DNA from: Qipengyuania atrilutea
Lineage (GTDB): Bacteria; Pseudomonadota; Alphaproteobacteria; Sphingomonadales; Sphingomonadaceae
NCBI RefSeq assembly: GCF_013370205.1
Contig: NZ_JABWGV010000001.1
Coordinates: 620,001-684,000, forward strand
DNA: 64,000 bases
Reading direction: 5' to 3'
Below are positions 45,501 through 56,042 of the stretch, piece after piece. A program made the translations under genes and the position numbers. The notes under the pieces are model-generated. The model did not search any database and had not been told where the DNA came from. It worked only from the letters and a program-made list of their open reading frames with translations. The stretch's first letter is position 1; every line of letters starts with the position of its first letter.

Positions 45501-47267
45501 ATGGCCGGTGAAATCTCGATCTCCAATACCTTGTCCGACGCGCTGGTCATTCTCGGCGCGGCGGGCATCGTCATTCCGGTGTTCACCCGCTTCAGGATCA
45601 CGCCGGTCATCGGCTTCATTCTGATCGGCGTCCTCGTCGGACCCTACGGGCTCGGCAAGCTGGTCTATGACGAACCGTGGCTCAGTCACATAACTATCAC
45701 CGACCCCGAGGCGTTGGAGCCTTTTGCCGAGTTCGGCATCATTCTGCTGCTGTTCGGCATCGGTCTGGAACTCTCGTTCAACCGGTTATGGCAGATGCGC
45801 CGCCTCGTGTTCGGCCTCGGCGCGCTCGAACTTCTCATCAGCGGTAGTTTGATCGCAGTTTTTCTCGCGATGATGGGGCAGTACTGGAGCGGTGCGGTCG
45901 GCCTCGGGCTCGCGCTCGCTCTGTCTTCTACCGCTATCGTGCTCCCCATTTCCGGAACGGCCAGCCCCGTCGGACGGGCGGCACTGTCCATGCTGCTGTT
46001 CGAGGATATCGCCATCGTGCCGATCATCTTCATGCTCGGCGCGCTCGCACCCTATGCCCAAGGTGCAGGGTGGGAGGGTATGGTTGAAACGCTGTGGCAG
46101 GGCGGGCTCGTAATACTCGCATTACTGGTGCTGGGCCGGATCGCCCTGCCCCGCCTGTTCGCGCAGGCGGCCCGCACGAAAAGCCCCGAACTGTTCCTCG
46201 CTGCCAGTCTGCTGGTGGTCATAGGTGCCAGTCTCGCGACCGGTCTCACAGGTCTTTCGCCCATCGTCGGAGCGCTGATCGCCGGTCTTCTGATCGCGGA
46301 AACCGAATATCACACCGAGATCGAATCGATCATGGAGCCGTTCAAAGGGCTAGCGCTCGGCGTTTTCCTCATCACGGTCGGCATGAGCATCGACCTCATG
46401 ACAATCTGGGATAACTTCGGCCTCATCATGCTGGCTGTGCTGATGGTCCTCACACTGAAGGCACTGGTGACCGGGTTGTTGCTCCGTGTGATGGGTGCGC
46501 GGCGCAGCACCGCGACGGAAACCGGCATCCTGATGGCCAGCCCGTCGGAGACGACGCTTATCGTCCTTTCCGCAGCGAGCGCGGCTCTTCTGATCCAACC
46601 CGGGACCGCGCAATTTTGGCAGATAGTTACCGCGATCGGCCTTACCATAACGCCGCTACTCGCACGGCTAGGTCGAGTGGTGGCGCGCCGGGTCGAGCCT
46701 GCGCCCGAACTTCCCCCTGAGGAACCGGGCAAACGGCGGGTCGTCATCATCGGGGTCGGCCGCGTCGGCAGGCTGATCGCCGATATGCTCAAGGTGCACG
46801 GAAAATCTTATATCGCCATCGATTCCGATACGGACACGGTCGAAGTGGCGAAGCGGCGCGGTTACCGTGCGGTGTTCGGCGACGCTGGACGCGGTGATGC
46901 TCTCGAACGGCTCGGTGTGGAAAACGCGCTCGCCTTGATCCTTACGATGGACGAGCCGGTGCTGGCGCAGCGCCTCACGCAGAAACTTCGCAAGGAGTAC
47001 CCGGACCTGCCTATCATCGCGCGTGCCCGTGATACCCGTCATGCCGCCGAACTTTATCGCAGCGGCGCCAGCCATGCCGTGCCCGAAACGCTGGAAAGCT
47101 CGCTTCAGCTATCGGAGGCGGTGCTGGTCGACCTCGGCGTTCCAATGGGACCGGTTATCGCGTCTATCCATGAGAAGCGCGACGAGTACCGTGCGCAGAT
47201 CGAGGAAGATGGCCAGATGGCCTACACTCCCAAACTGCGCACTTCGACGGTCGATAATCCGGGTTAG
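45501..47267 (+). CDS. CPA2-family K+/H+ antiporter with RCK (TrkA-N) domain, KefC-like
   Basis: The 588-residue product has an N-terminal Na+/H+-exchanger domain of about 12 helices (residues 10-385), with GILLLFGIGLELSFNRLWQMRR, LSSTAIVLP and SPIVGALIAGLLIAE typical of the CPA2 group. A Rossmann TrkA-N domain follows with GVGRVGRLIADMLKVHG and DAGRGDALERLGVENA (about residues 413-530). It would exchange K+ or Na+ for protons under nucleotide control. KefB versus KefC is not decided. Confidence 0.9.
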   Translation: MAGEISISNTLSDALVILGAAGIVIPVFTRFRITPVIGFILIGVLVGPYGLGKLVYDEPWLSHITITDPEALEPFAEFGIILLLFGIGLELSFNRLWQMRRLVFGLGALELLISGSLIAVFLAMMGQYWSGAVGLGLALALSSTAIVLPISGTASPVGRAALSMLLFEDIAIVPIIFMLGALAPYAQGAGWEGMVETLWQGGLVILALLVLGRIALPRLFAQAARTKSPELFLAASLLVVIGASLATGLTGLSPIVGALIAGLLIAETEYHTEIESIMEPFKGLALGVFLITVGMSIDLMTIWDNFGLIMLAVLMVLTLKALVTGLLLRVMGARRSTATETGILMASPSETTLIVLSAASAALLIQPGTAQFWQIVTAIGLTITPLLARLGRVVARRVEPAPELPPEEPGKRRVVIIGVGRVGRLIADMLKVHGKSYIAIDSDTDTVEVAKRRGYRAVFGDAGRGDALERLGVENALALILTMDEPVLAQRLTQKLRKEYPDLPIIARARDTRHAAELYRSGASHAVPETLESSLQLSEAVLVDLGVPMGPVIASIHEKRDEYRAQIEEDGQMAYTPKLRTSTVDNPG

Positions 47268-47314
47268 TCGGACCTCATGCGCTCGCCATTCGTTGAGGTG
47301 GCAAGGAGCATGAT

Positions 47315-47497
47315 ATGACAGACAAAAAAGACCCCACGAAGCCAGCGTCGAACGACGAGAAGTTCAAACCGCAGAACGTGCAGGAGCCGGTGAAGGACGG
47401 GATGGGCGGTCGCGGGCGCACCCAACCCGGCGATACGCAAGGCAATGATATTGAGCGCGGCTCGAGCGGCCAGACCAAGAAGACGCCCGGCGCCTGA
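47315..47497 (+). CDS. small hydrophilic protein (60 residues), unknown function
   Basis: A strong AAGGAG ribosome-binding site (47303-47308) precedes the ATG. The 60-residue product is entirely polar (MTDKKDPTKPASNDEKF...; Gly/Pro/Lys/Asp/Asn-rich), with no hydrophobic core, and is probably disordered. I do not recognise it. It ends 9 bases from the alaS end, convergent with it. Confidence 0.6.
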   Translation: MTDKKDPTKPASNDEKFKPQNVQEPVKDGMGGRGRTQPGDTQGNDIERGSSGQTKKTPGA

Positions 47498-47506
47498 AGC
47501 GCATCT

Positions 47507-50164
47507 TCAAGCAGCCAGCGCGGCCCTGACGGCTTCGAGTGCATCTTGCGCTTTCGATCCGTCGGGGCCGCCGCCTTGCGCCATATCTGCTCGGCCGCCA
47601 CCGCCTTTACCGCCAAGCACCGCGACCCCCTCGCGAAGTAAAGCCACGGCGTCATAGGTTTCGGTTAGGTCGTCCGTCACCGCCACCGCCATTGCCGCCC
47701 GTCCGTCGTTAACTGCAACGATCGCTGCCACTCCGCTTCCGAGACGGGTTTTCGCCTGATCGAGCAATCCGCGCAGTTCTTTCGGATTTAGTCCTTCGAT
47801 CGCCTGAGCGGAGAAGGCTACGCCGCCAACCTCTTCCTGCACCGTCGCTGCTGGCCCGTCAGAGCGGCCACCCGCCAAGGCAAGTTCGCGTTTTGCCTCA
47901 GCTAGTTCTTTTTCGAGGCGCTTGCGCTCTTCGATGAGCGTCATCACCCGCGCCGGCGCTTCATCAGGTGACGTTTTCGCTACTGCTGCAATCGCCTTCA
48001 GCGCTTCGTCCCGCGCAACCAGCCATTGGCGCGCAGCCTCGCCAGTCAGAGCCTCAATACGGCGCACGCCTGAGGACACCGCGCTTTCCGAGATGATCCG
48101 AAGCAGTGCGATGTCGCCGGTTGCCTCGACATGGGTACCGCCGCACAATTCGACCGAATAATGCCGACCGTCGTCGCCGGGGCGCCCCATCGAAAGCACG
48201 CGCACTTCGTCGCCATATTTTTCGCCAAACAAGGCCAAGGCGCCCTCCGCAACCGCATCGTCAGGACTCATCAAGCCTGTCGTGACATTATGATTGCTAC
48301 GGATTTCCGCATTCACTTCCGCTTCGATCGCCGCAATATCGTCTGGTGTCAGAGCCTTCGGATGCGAGAAGTCGAACCGCAGCCGGTCTTCAGCTACCAG
48401 CGATCCCTTCTGGGTGACATGCTCGCCAAGCCGCTTGCGCAGTGCCGCGTGAAGCAAGTGCGTTGCAGAGTGGTTCGCCTTGATACGCTCCCGCCGATCT
48501 CCGTCCACTTCGAGATGAACGACGTCGCCGACGGAAATTTCGCCTTTTTTTACCGACACCTGGTGCGCGTGAATGCGGCCGAGTGGTTTGGCGGTATCTC
48601 CAACGGCAGCTTCCAGCCCCTGGGGCGTCCAGATGCGGCCGCTATCGCCAGACTGGCCGCCGCTTTCACCGTAGAATGGCGTCTGGTTCGCAACCAGAAG
48701 CACGTCGTCCCCGGTCTTCGCAGATTCTACTTCCGCGCCGTCCTTCACCAGTGCGACCACGCGCCCTTCCCCGCCTAGCGCGGAATAGCCGGTGAATTCC
48801 GTAGCGCCCTCGCGGTCAGCGAGATCGAACCATACCTCGTCCGAAGCCGCCTCGCCCGAGCCCTTCCATGCAGCACGCGCCGCTGCCTTCTGTTCCGCCA
48901 TAGCCGTATCGAACCCTTCGCGGTCGACGGTGAGGCCGCGTGAACGCAAGGCGTCTTCGGTCAGATCATAGGGGAAGCCGAATGTGTCGTAGAGCTTGAA
49001 CGCGGTCTCGCCCGGCAGTTGCTCGCCGGACTGCATATCGGCCGTTTCTTCGTCCAGCAGCCGCAGTCCTTTGTCCAAGGTCTTGCGGAACTGCGCCTCT
49101 TCCCGCTCGAGCACCTCTTTAATCAGCGCCTGTCCGCGCTGTAGTTCGGGGAAGGCCTGTCCCATCTCGGAAACGAGTGCGGGTACGAGCCGATGCATCA
49201 GCGGTTGCTCGGCACCGAGCAGGTGCGCGTGGCGCATTGCGCGGCGCATTATACGCCGCAGGACGTAACCGCGCCCTTCGTTCGAAGGCAGTACCCCGTC
49301 GGCGAGCAGGAAGCTCGTGGACCGCAGATGGTCGGCAATCACACGCTGGCTCGCGAGTTGTTCGTCGTTTCGCGCTTCGCCGATCAAATGCTCGGAAGCG
49401 GAGATCAACGCCTTGAACGTATCGATCTCGTAGTTGTTATGAACGCCCTGCATGACAGCGGCGATCCGCTCGAGGCCCATGCCGGTATCGATCGAGGGCT
49501 TGGGTAGCGACGTTCGCTCTCCATCGGCGCGCTGGTCGAACTGCATGAAGACAAGATTCCAGATCTCGACGAACCGGTCACCGTCCTCGTCCGGGCTTCC
49601 GGGCGGGCCGCCGGGAATATGCTCGCCGTGATCGTAGAATATCTCACTGCACGGGCCGCACGGTCCGGTATCGCCCATCGACCAGAAATTGTCCGCGGTC
49701 GCGATGCGGATGATACGCTCCTCCGGCAGACCGGAAATCTTGCGCCAAAGATCAAACGCCTCATCGTCGTCGTGAAAAACCGTTGCGGTTAGCCGGTCTT
49801 TCGGCAAACCCCATTCGCGCGTAAGCAAATTCCAAGCGTTGGCGATAGCCTGTTCCTTGAAGTAATCGCCGAACGAGAAGTTGCCGAGCATTTCGAAGAA
49901 GGTGTGGTGCCGAGCGGTGTACCCCACATTGTCGAGGTCGTTGTGCTTGCCCCCGGCACGCACGCATTTCTGGCTGCTCGTCGCACGTGGAGCCGGCGGG
50001 GTTTCAAGCCCGGTAAAAGCGTTCTTGAATGGGACCATCCCCGCGTTGACGAACATGAGCGTCGGATCGCTGAACGGGACGAGCGGTGCGGATGGCACTT
50101 CCGCGTGTTCCCTGCCTGCGAAAAAATCGAGGAAGGAGCGGCGGATGTCATTGGTCGATGTCAT
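47507..50164 (-). CDS. alaS: alanine-tRNA ligase
   Basis: AlaRS charges tRNA-Ala and edits mischarged serine and glycine. The 885-residue product starts [20 protein letters not shown], has the class II core [15 protein letters not shown] and [14 protein letters not shown], the editing-domain zinc site [11 protein letters not shown] and CGGTHV, and the C-terminal C-Ala domain ending in [12 protein letters not shown] use ATG 50164; the upstream in-frame start at 50200 adds 12 residues not normal for the family. Confidence 0.97.
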   Translation of the reverse strand: MTSTNDIRRSFLDFFAGREHAEVPSAPLVPFSDPTLMFVNAGMVPFKNAFTGLETPPAPRATSSQKCVRAGGKHNDLDNVGYTARHHTFFEMLGNFSFGDYFKEQAIANAWNLLTREWGLPKDRLTATVFHDDDEAFDLWRKISGLPEERIIRIATADNFWSMGDTGPCGPCSEIFYDHGEHIPGGPPGSPDEDGDRFVEIWNLVFMQFDQRADGERTSLPKPSIDTGMGLERIAAVMQGVHNNYEIDTFKALISASEHLIGEARNDEQLASQRVIADHLRSTSFLLADGVLPSNEGRGYVLRRIMRRAMRHAHLLGAEQPLMHRLVPALVSEMGQAFPELQRGQALIKEVLEREEAQFRKTLDKGLRLLDEETADMQSGEQLPGETAFKLYDTFGFPYDLTEDALRSRGLTVDREGFDTAMAEQKAAARAAWKGSGEAASDEVWFDLADREGATEFTGYSALGGEGRVVALVKDGAEVESAKTGDDVLLVANQTPFYGESGGQSGDSGRIWTPQGLEAAVGDTAKPLGRIHAHQVSVKKGEISVGDVVHLEVDGDRRERIKANHSATHLLHAALRKRLGEHVTQKGSLVAEDRLRFDFSHPKALTPDDIAAIEAEVNAEIRSNHNVTTGLMSPDDAVAEGALALFGEKYGDEVRVLSMGRPGDDGRHYSVELCGGTHVEATGDIALLRIISESAVSSGVRRIEALTGEAARQWLVARDEALKAIAAVAKTSPDEAPARVMTLIEERKRLEKELAEAKRELALAGGRSDGPAATVQEEVGGVAFSAQAIEGLNPKELRGLLDQAKTRLGSGVAAIVAVNDGRAAMAVAVTDDLTETYDAVALLREGVAVLGGKGGGGRADMAQGGGPDGSKAQDALEAVRAALAA

Positions 50165-50249
50165 GACCTGCGAATTAAGCAGTCGCGTGCCTTCGGGCAA
50201 GAGACCCCGTGCTGCTACCCGCGGGTATTACACCGGGAGGGCGAGCCCG

Positions 50250-50876
50250 CTACCAACCGAAGTACGGGCCGCCGCGTTCGCGCGCGCGTTTCCATGCTGG
50301 GCGATCATGAACTTCACCCACAAAGCGTGCCAGTTTCGGAGCCTTCTCGCCAAAGTTTTGCATGAGCGCAATTTGAGCGGGAAAACTCATCATTACATCG
50401 GCGGCGGACCAATCGTCACCCGCAAAGCGCAAGTTTTCGCCAATACGCTCCTCCGCGTAGGCGACGTGCGCAGCCAGTTGTTCATCGATCCGGGGCATCA
50501 TGGACGCAGCATCCTCGCCGAGCCTGCCCGCCATGATTTTCATCATCACCGGGACGAAGAACGAGCTTTCCGCGAATTGCATCCACTCGAGACAGGAAAT
50601 GTGCGTATCGCTTTCTTTCGCAGGCAGCCATGAGTCGCCGCCATGGCGTTCGCACAGGTACTGCACGATCGCGCCGCTTTCCGTGACCGTGCGGCCCTCA
50701 TCCTCGATAACGGGCGACTTTCCGAGCGGATGCGCTTGCTTGAGCTCGGGCGGAGCCAGATTGGTAGACGCATCGCGTTGATAGGGCACGATCTCGTACT
50801 CCGCCCCCAGTTCTTCGAGCAGCCAAAGAATGCGCTGGGAACGGCTGTTGTTGAGGTGATGCACGGTGATGGTCAT
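50250..50876 (-). CDS. glutathione S-transferase family protein
   Basis: The 208-residue product has the thioredoxin-like N-terminal domain (ITVHHLNNSRSQRILWLLEELG; the Asn/Ser-Arg-Ser region holds the catalytic site; KSPVIEDEGRTVTESGAIVQYL is the glutathione-binding cis-Pro/ES motif) and an all-helical C-terminal domain. It probably conjugates or reduces electrophiles with glutathione. It lies between recA and alaS on the same strand. Confidence 0.88.
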   Translation of the reverse strand: MTITVHHLNNSRSQRILWLLEELGAEYEIVPYQRDASTNLAPPELKQAHPLGKSPVIEDEGRTVTESGAIVQYLCERHGGDSWLPAKESDTHISCLEWMQFAESSFFVPVMMKIMAGRLGEDAASMMPRIDEQLAAHVAYAEERIGENLRFAGDDWSAADVMMSFPAQIALMQNFGEKAPKLARFVGEVHDRPAWKRARERGGPYFGW

Positions 50877-51069
50877 ACGGTTCCTGCAATTATCGGCGCT
50901 CCAAAGCGACGGGAGTGAACCAGCTGGTGCAAGCGGGAACCACCATTGTCCAGCGACAAGCGGGCGTCATCGTTAACGACGTCACGGAAAGGCCGGCGCG
51001 ATCCGGAACAGAACACGCCGTCCATCCATGTTGCCGAGCGTGAAAGCCGCGCCCGCTAGAGAAAAGCGC

Positions 51070-52134
51070 TCAGTCCTCCGCGTCAGGACCGGTCATCATC
51101 TCCTCGGCGACCTCGTCGGTCCGGCCGCGGATCGCAGCTTCCAACTTGTCGCTGACTTCGGGGTTTTCCTTGAGGTAGTTCTTCGCATTCTCGCGGCCCT
51201 GCCCGATACGGATGCTGTCGTAGCTGAACCACGAACCCGATTTCTCGACGATGCCGGCCTTGACGCCGAGATCGAGAATCTCGCCGATCTTGGAAATGCC
51301 TTCGCCGTACATGATGTCGAATTCTACCTGCTTGAACGGCGGAGCGACCTTGTTCTTCACGACTTTTACGCGAGTCGAGTTGCCGACTACCTCGTCACGG
51401 TCCTTGATCTGGCCCGTGCGTCGGATGTCGAGCCGGACCGACGCATAAAACTTAAGCGCGTTACCCCCGGTGGTCGTTTCGGGATTACCGTACATCACGC
51501 CGATTTTCATGCGCAGCTGGTTGATGAAGATCACCATGCACTTCGAACGGTTGATCGAGCCGGTAAGCTTGCGCAGCGACTGGCTCATCAGCCGCGCCTG
51601 AAGGCCGACGTGGCTGTCGCCCATCTCGCCTTCGATTTCAGCCCGAGGAACAAGCGCCGCAACCGAATCGACCACCAAAACATCGACCGCGTTGGAGCGT
51701 ACCAGCGTGTCGGTAATCTCGAGTGCCTGCTCTCCCGTGTCGGGCTGCGACACGACCAATTCGTCGATATCCACACCCAGCTTGCGGGCATAAACGGGAT
51801 CGAGCGCGTGTTCCGCGTCGACGAAGGCCGCGGTGCCTCCATTCTTCTGCGCCTCGGCTATGACATGCAGCGCGAGCGTCGTCTTGCCAGAGCTTTCCGG
51901 GCCATAAACCTCGATCACACGCCCCTTGGGCAGCCCGCCGATACCAAGCGCGATATCAAGGCCAAGCGAACCGGTCGATATAGCCTCGACATTCATGGCC
52001 TCGCGCGATCCGAGCTTCATTGCCGAACCTTTGCCGAAAGCGCGATCGATCTGCGCGAGCGCTGCGTCCAATGCCTTCTGACGGTCCACGTTACTTTCCT
52101 TATCATCAACCAGTTTGAGTTTCGTAGCAGCCAT
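51070..52134 (-). CDS. recA: recombinase RecA
   Basis: RecA coats single-stranded DNA, exchanges strands and activates LexA self-cleavage. The 354-residue product has Walker A GPESSGKT (78-85), [26 protein letters not shown], loop L2 around [23 protein letters not shown], and an acidic tail ending [10 protein letters not shown] use ATG 52134, which has a GGAGG ribosome-binding site. A LexA box overlaps its promoter. Confidence 0.97.
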   Translation of the reverse strand: MAATKLKLVDDKESNVDRQKALDAALAQIDRAFGKGSAMKLGSREAMNVEAISTGSLGLDIALGIGGLPKGRVIEVYGPESSGKTTLALHVIAEAQKNGGTAAFVDAEHALDPVYARKLGVDIDELVVSQPDTGEQALEITDTLVRSNAVDVLVVDSVAALVPRAEIEGEMGDSHVGLQARLMSQSLRKLTGSINRSKCMVIFINQLRMKIGVMYGNPETTTGGNALKFYASVRLDIRRTGQIKDRDEVVGNSTRVKVVKNKVAPPFKQVEFDIMYGEGISKIGEILDLGVKAGIVEKSGSWFSYDSIRIGQGRENAKNYLKENPEVSDKLEAAIRGRTDEVAEEMMTGPDAED

Positions 52135-52188
52135 GACACGGCCTCCATCAGTTGCATAGAGAGCAGGTTTATTCTTCAACTGATGCAG

Positions 52189-52226
52189 TTTGTATGCAGT
52201 TTGTTCCGCGAGAACAAGGGGGGAAC
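52189..52226 (-). promoter_or_regulatory. recA promoter with LexA (SOS) box
   Basis: On the minus strand GTTC-N7-GTTC (complement of 52212-52226) is the alphaproteobacterial SOS box. Its second half is part of a possible -35, TTGTTC (complement of 52212-52217), which is 17 bases from a -10-like TACAAA (complement of 52189-52194). LexA would thus occlude the -35 box. It lies about 78 bases before the recA start. Confidence 0.8.
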
Positions 52227-52288
52227 AGAATTATTTTCGCCCGCCTCTTCTGTCACTTCCGCCTATCGACCCGCCAGAGCGCGTTCCG

Positions 52289-52296
52289 ATGGTTAA
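52289..52296. promoter_or_regulatory. CtrA-like half-site between cckA and recA
   Basis: ATGGTTAA (complement TTAACCAT) directly follows the cckA stop codon and lies about 155 bases upstream of recA. It is a match to the 8-base CtrA half-site only. Confidence 0.3.
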
Positions 52297-54753
52297 CTAC
52301 TTCTTAGCGGAAAGTATGTCGGCGACCTTTGCATTGATTTGCTGGACCGAAAACGGCTTGGGCATGAAATGCATATTCTCGATATCGATGTCCCGGCGAA
52401 GCTGTTCTTCAGCATAGCCGGACATGAACAGGATCGGGATTTCCGGCTTCACTCGGCGGATCCCCCGCGCCATCGCCGGTCCGTCCATGATCGGCATGAC
52501 GACATCCGAGACCACCATGTCGAATTCGCCGCCGTTCGCGACACAGGCGAGACCTTCCTCGCCGTCGGAGGCAGTTGTAACCGAATAGCCGGCGCGCACG
52601 AGCGCGCGTTCCGCCACCGCGCGGACCATGTCTTCGTCCTCGACCAGGAGAAGCTTACCCCCGCCGCCCCACTCGCTCGCGCCGCGATCGGGTTCCTCGG
52701 AGAGGCTCGGTCCGGTCTGCGCCGGCATCTGCGTGCCGTGATACACGGGCAGGTAGACGGTAAAGCGCGCGCCTTTTGGGTTACCGTCCGCGCCCGGAAT
52801 ATTGTCCGCGAAGATGAAACCGTTCGACTGTTTGACGATGCCGTAAACCGTCGACAGTCCGAGGCCGGTACCCTTGCCCTGCTCCTTCGTCGTGAAGAAA
52901 GGCTCAAAAATCTTAGTAAGCACCTGCGGAGGAATGCCGCCGCCCGTGTCCTGGATTATGAGCGCGGTATAGTCGTCCGGCGGCATGACATCGATGCCCA
53001 TACGCTCGACGTCGCGCTTCGATACGCGGCGGGTAGCGAGCGTAAGCTTGCCTTTCGCCGCATCGCTCGACAGCATCGCGTCGCGCGCATTCACGGCGAG
53101 ATTTACGATCACCTGTTCGAGTTGCTGCGGATCGGCGCGCACCGGACCAAGCTCGCGGTCGTGGCGGACCGTGAACTCGATCCGCTCGCCCATCAGCCGC
53201 TTGAGAAGCTGGCTGACTTCGCTTACCACGTCGGGCAGCTGCAACACCACGGGACGCAGGGTCTGCTGGCGCGAAAAGGCCAGTAGCTGCCTCGTCAGGC
53301 TCGCAGCGCGGTTCGAATTTGCGCGGATTTGCTGAATGTCGTCATAATCGCTGTCGCCAGGCGTATGGCGCAGCAGCATCAGATCGCAGTAACCGATGAT
53401 TGCGGTGAGCACATTGTTGAAGTCATGCGCGACGCCGCCCGCGAGCTGGCCGACAGCCTGCATTTTCGTCGCCTGAGCAACTTGATCGCGCAGTCGTTTT
53501 TCTTCCGTGGAATCGGATAGCGAAAGGAGCACCGCGACATCGCCGATACCCCGCACACCGGCCAGACCGATCAGAACCGATTCTTCGGGTTCGCTCGACA
53601 AGCGCACCGACATATCGCCGTTCGCGACCGGTCCCTTGCCGAAACGCCGGACTGAATCTGCAAGTGCGCCCTTGTCTTCATTAATGACAAGATCAGAGGG
53701 ATACTGCGGCAGACCTTTCGTCTTGCGGCCGACGGCCCGCAGAAATGCCTTGTTCGCAAACAGAAACCGGCCGTCGCGATCGGTAAGCGCCAATCCCAGC
53801 GGCAATGCCGACAGCAGCGCCTCGAGCTGCGGAACGGCCGCCCTGCCCCCGCCATCGAGCGGACCACCGAGGCTGACACCGCTATCGACGAGAAGGATAA
53901 GCGACGACGCTTCGTCCGCTCCGCTCAGCCGCTCGGCCCCCGGAGGATCGAGCGGCACATTGACCAGCGTCTGCGGCGTCCCTTGCTGCCCTTCCTTTGC
54001 GTAGAAGATGCGGTCGCGCTCGTCGCTGCGCAGTAGCTGCACGAAATCATGGCCGGTGATGTTCATGTCCGGATCGCCGGTCGCACGTTCTGCCAGCCCC
54101 GGTGTCGTCGCCTGCACCTTGCCGTCAGGACTGACCAGCGTCGCCTCGATCCCGGCACGGGAAAGCACGGTTCCGAGCGCGCCAGTCAGCATTTCGCTGA
54201 CACCGTCATCGAGCTTCGCATCGATAAGTTCGCGGAAACGCCATACGATGTAGTCGTCGCCCCGGCCTGAGCGCTCAAGCAGCGCGCTCCAGCGGCGTCG
54301 TCCGTCCGGCGAGACAATGAGGCCGATCTCGCAGCTACCTTCCCGCCATGCCTTGCGAGCCGCCTCTACCAGACCTTCGCGAGACTGGTGGTCCACCGGC
54401 ATGCTGGGAGGGGCGTGACTGGCCGTGAACCAGCTAACGTAGGTTTCGTTCGCGCAAACCATCCGGTTGGCGCGGTCGGTAATCGCCACCGCCACGAACG
54501 GATCTTCTATCGCGCTCAACGTGACCGACCAGTCGGGGGTCACGACCTGCGCCGCTTCGGGTTCGGGCCTGATGCGCGCCACGAGAAAACCGGCAATCAG
54601 AAGAACCAGCAGGCTGCCTCCGTAAGCCGCTGCCACGATCGACGCCTCACCAAGAATCCAGACCATTCCCACGCTGAGGGCAAGCGCCAGCAGCAGCCCG
54701 AGGAGCAGAGGAACCGGCGGCAGGGTGGAGCGGCGATCGAGATCTCCAATCAT
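52297..54753 (-). CDS. cckA: hybrid sensor histidine kinase CckA
   Basis: The 818-residue product has two membrane helices (about 12-33 and 40-60), PAS-like regions (about 75-180 and 310-420), a HisKA domain with His443 in GGVAHDFNNVLTAI, an HATPase domain (NLAVNARDAM; DTGGGIPP; GKGTGLGLS) and a C-terminal receiver with Asp750 in MVVSDVVMPIMDG. In Caulobacter, CckA drives ChpT, which phosphorylates CtrA and CpdR. Its ATG overlaps the stop of the DUF2062 gene. chpT and ctrA are not in the window. Confidence 0.94.
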   Translation of the reverse strand: MIGDLDRRSTLPPVPLLLGLLLALALSVGMVWILGEASIVAAAYGGSLLVLLIAGFLVARIRPEPEAAQVVTPDWSVTLSAIEDPFVAVAITDRANRMVCANETYVSWFTASHAPPSMPVDHQSREGLVEAARKAWREGSCEIGLIVSPDGRRRWSALLERSGRGDDYIVWRFRELIDAKLDDGVSEMLTGALGTVLSRAGIEATLVSPDGKVQATTPGLAERATGDPDMNITGHDFVQLLRSDERDRIFYAKEGQQGTPQTLVNVPLDPPGAERLSGADEASSLILLVDSGVSLGGPLDGGGRAAVPQLEALLSALPLGLALTDRDGRFLFANKAFLRAVGRKTKGLPQYPSDLVINEDKGALADSVRRFGKGPVANGDMSVRLSSEPEESVLIGLAGVRGIGDVAVLLSLSDSTEEKRLRDQVAQATKMQAVGQLAGGVAHDFNNVLTAIIGYCDLMLLRHTPGDSDYDDIQQIRANSNRAASLTRQLLAFSRQQTLRPVVLQLPDVVSEVSQLLKRLMGERIEFTVRHDRELGPVRADPQQLEQVIVNLAVNARDAMLSSDAAKGKLTLATRRVSKRDVERMGIDVMPPDDYTALIIQDTGGGIPPQVLTKIFEPFFTTKEQGKGTGLGLSTVYGIVKQSNGFIFADNIPGADGNPKGARFTVYLPVYHGTQMPAQTGPSLSEEPDRGASEWGGGGKLLLVEDEDMVRAVAERALVRAGYSVTTASDGEEGLACVANGGEFDMVVSDVVMPIMDGPAMARGIRRVKPEIPILFMSGYAEEQLRRDIDIENMHFMPKPFSVQQINAKVADILSAKK

Positions 54754-55340
54754 GGCACGTCTTTCCGCAGCCTTTGGTCAAGCGATGCTTCCATCCGCTT
54801 CAACCGGCGCGCGCGGCGCCGGGCGACCAGGCCGCGCCAGATGAAGCTCGAAAGCACGTAGCCGACCGCTGCCGAGACAATGGCCAGGACGAGAAAACCG
54901 AACGCGGTCACTCCTGCAGTTTCGAACAACTGCGCGAACCACTGACCGCGCTCCCCGGACAGTTGCGCGTTTGCGAGCCCTCCGGTCGCAGCATCGATCT
55001 TCAGCGTGAAGCGGCCCACCAGATTGGCGACGTAAAGCCAGAACGGAAAAGTGAACGGATTCGTCACGAAGGTCACGAGCGCTGCAAGCGGCACGTTCGC
55101 GCGGGCCGGCAATGCTAGAAATCCGGCAAGGAATATCTGACCGAAGGGAATGATGAAGCCGCAGAACAGGCCTAGCGACACCCCGCGCGGGACGCTTCGC
55201 CGGGTAAATCTCCATAACTCAGGGGACAGAAACCGATGCGCAATCGGCGCAAGCCAGCGGTTGTCTGCCATTTCCTCACGAGTGGGCATGCGCGGCCGCG
55301 CCCAGTCGAACATTCGCTTTGAGGATTTAGGTTTATTCAT
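54750..55340 (-). CDS. DUF2062 membrane protein
   Basis: The 196-residue protein has the DUF2062 hallmark RRSVPRGVSLGLFCGFIIPFGQI near the N-terminus, then LPARANVPLAALVTFVTNPFTFPFWLYVANLVG, and two to three further helices. Function unknown. Its stop overlaps the cckA start (ATGA), so the two are co-translated. I use ATG 55340; the track upstream to 55382 is less likely. Confidence 0.85.
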   Translation of the reverse strand: MNKPKSSKRMFDWARPRMPTREEMADNRWLAPIAHRFLSPELWRFTRRSVPRGVSLGLFCGFIIPFGQIFLAGFLALPARANVPLAALVTFVTNPFTFPFWLYVANLVGRFTLKIDAATGGLANAQLSGERGQWFAQLFETAGVTAFGFLVLAIVSAAVGYVLSSFIWRGLVARRRARRLKRMEASLDQRLRKDVP

Positions 55341-55487
55341 GAAGTTTGCATCGGCAATGCTATCGGCTCGGCTAACGTGCAAGGGCAGCGCAGGATTTTG
55401 GGACGAAGCGGGTGGTTTCGTCGCTTAGATCAACGCTGTTAACGCATTGATGAATGCGGGCACATCGCGGTCATGACAAAGGGCGGT

Positions 55488-55970
55488 TCATCCCTGCTCC
55501 CTCATCACCCGCGCCTTGTCGCGCTTCCAGTCGCGGTCTTTGATGTATTCGCGCTTGTCTTGCGCCTTGCGGCCCTTGGCGAGCCCGAGTTCGACTTTCG
55601 CCCGCCCATGCCTGTTGAAGTAGACCGATAGCGGCACGAGGGTCATGCCCTTGCGCTCGACCGCGCCCATCATCTTGTTGATTTCCCGCTGGTTGAGCAG
55701 CAGTTTGCGAGGGCGTTTCGGCTCGTGATTGAAGCGGTTTCCGTGACTGAATTCGGGAATATTGGCATTGATGAGCCACACTTCCCCGCCCTTCACCTCA
55801 GCGTAGGATTCCGCGATACTCGCTTCGCCTGCGCGCAAGGCCTTAACTTCGGTTCCCTGCAGCATCAAACCGGCTTCGTAGCGATCTTCCACCGCGTAAT
55901 CGAACCGCGCGCGCCGGTTTTCGGCAACGGTCTTCTGCTTGTCGAAGGTTTCGGGTTTCGGGCGCGCCAT
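55488..55970 (-). CDS. smpB: SsrA-binding protein SmpB
   Basis: SmpB binds tmRNA and delivers it to stalled ribosomes for trans-translation. The 160-residue product has [81 protein letters not shown] and the basic C-terminal tail. I use ATG 55970; an earlier frame start gives a non-family N-terminus. tmRNA itself is not found in the window. Confidence 0.96.
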   Translation of the reverse strand: MARPKPETFDKQKTVAENRRARFDYAVEDRYEAGLMLQGTEVKALRAGEASIAESYAEVKGGEVWLINANIPEFSHGNRFNHEPKRPRKLLLNQREINKMMGAVERKGMTLVPLSVYFNRHGRAKVELGLAKGRKAQDKREYIKDRDWKRDKARVMREQG

Positions 55971-56042
55971 AGTGACAGCGCACATAATGCCCCCGCGCCC
56001 CGTTTGCACCCCTTATTCAGAAGACAGGTCTTGCGCTTACCC

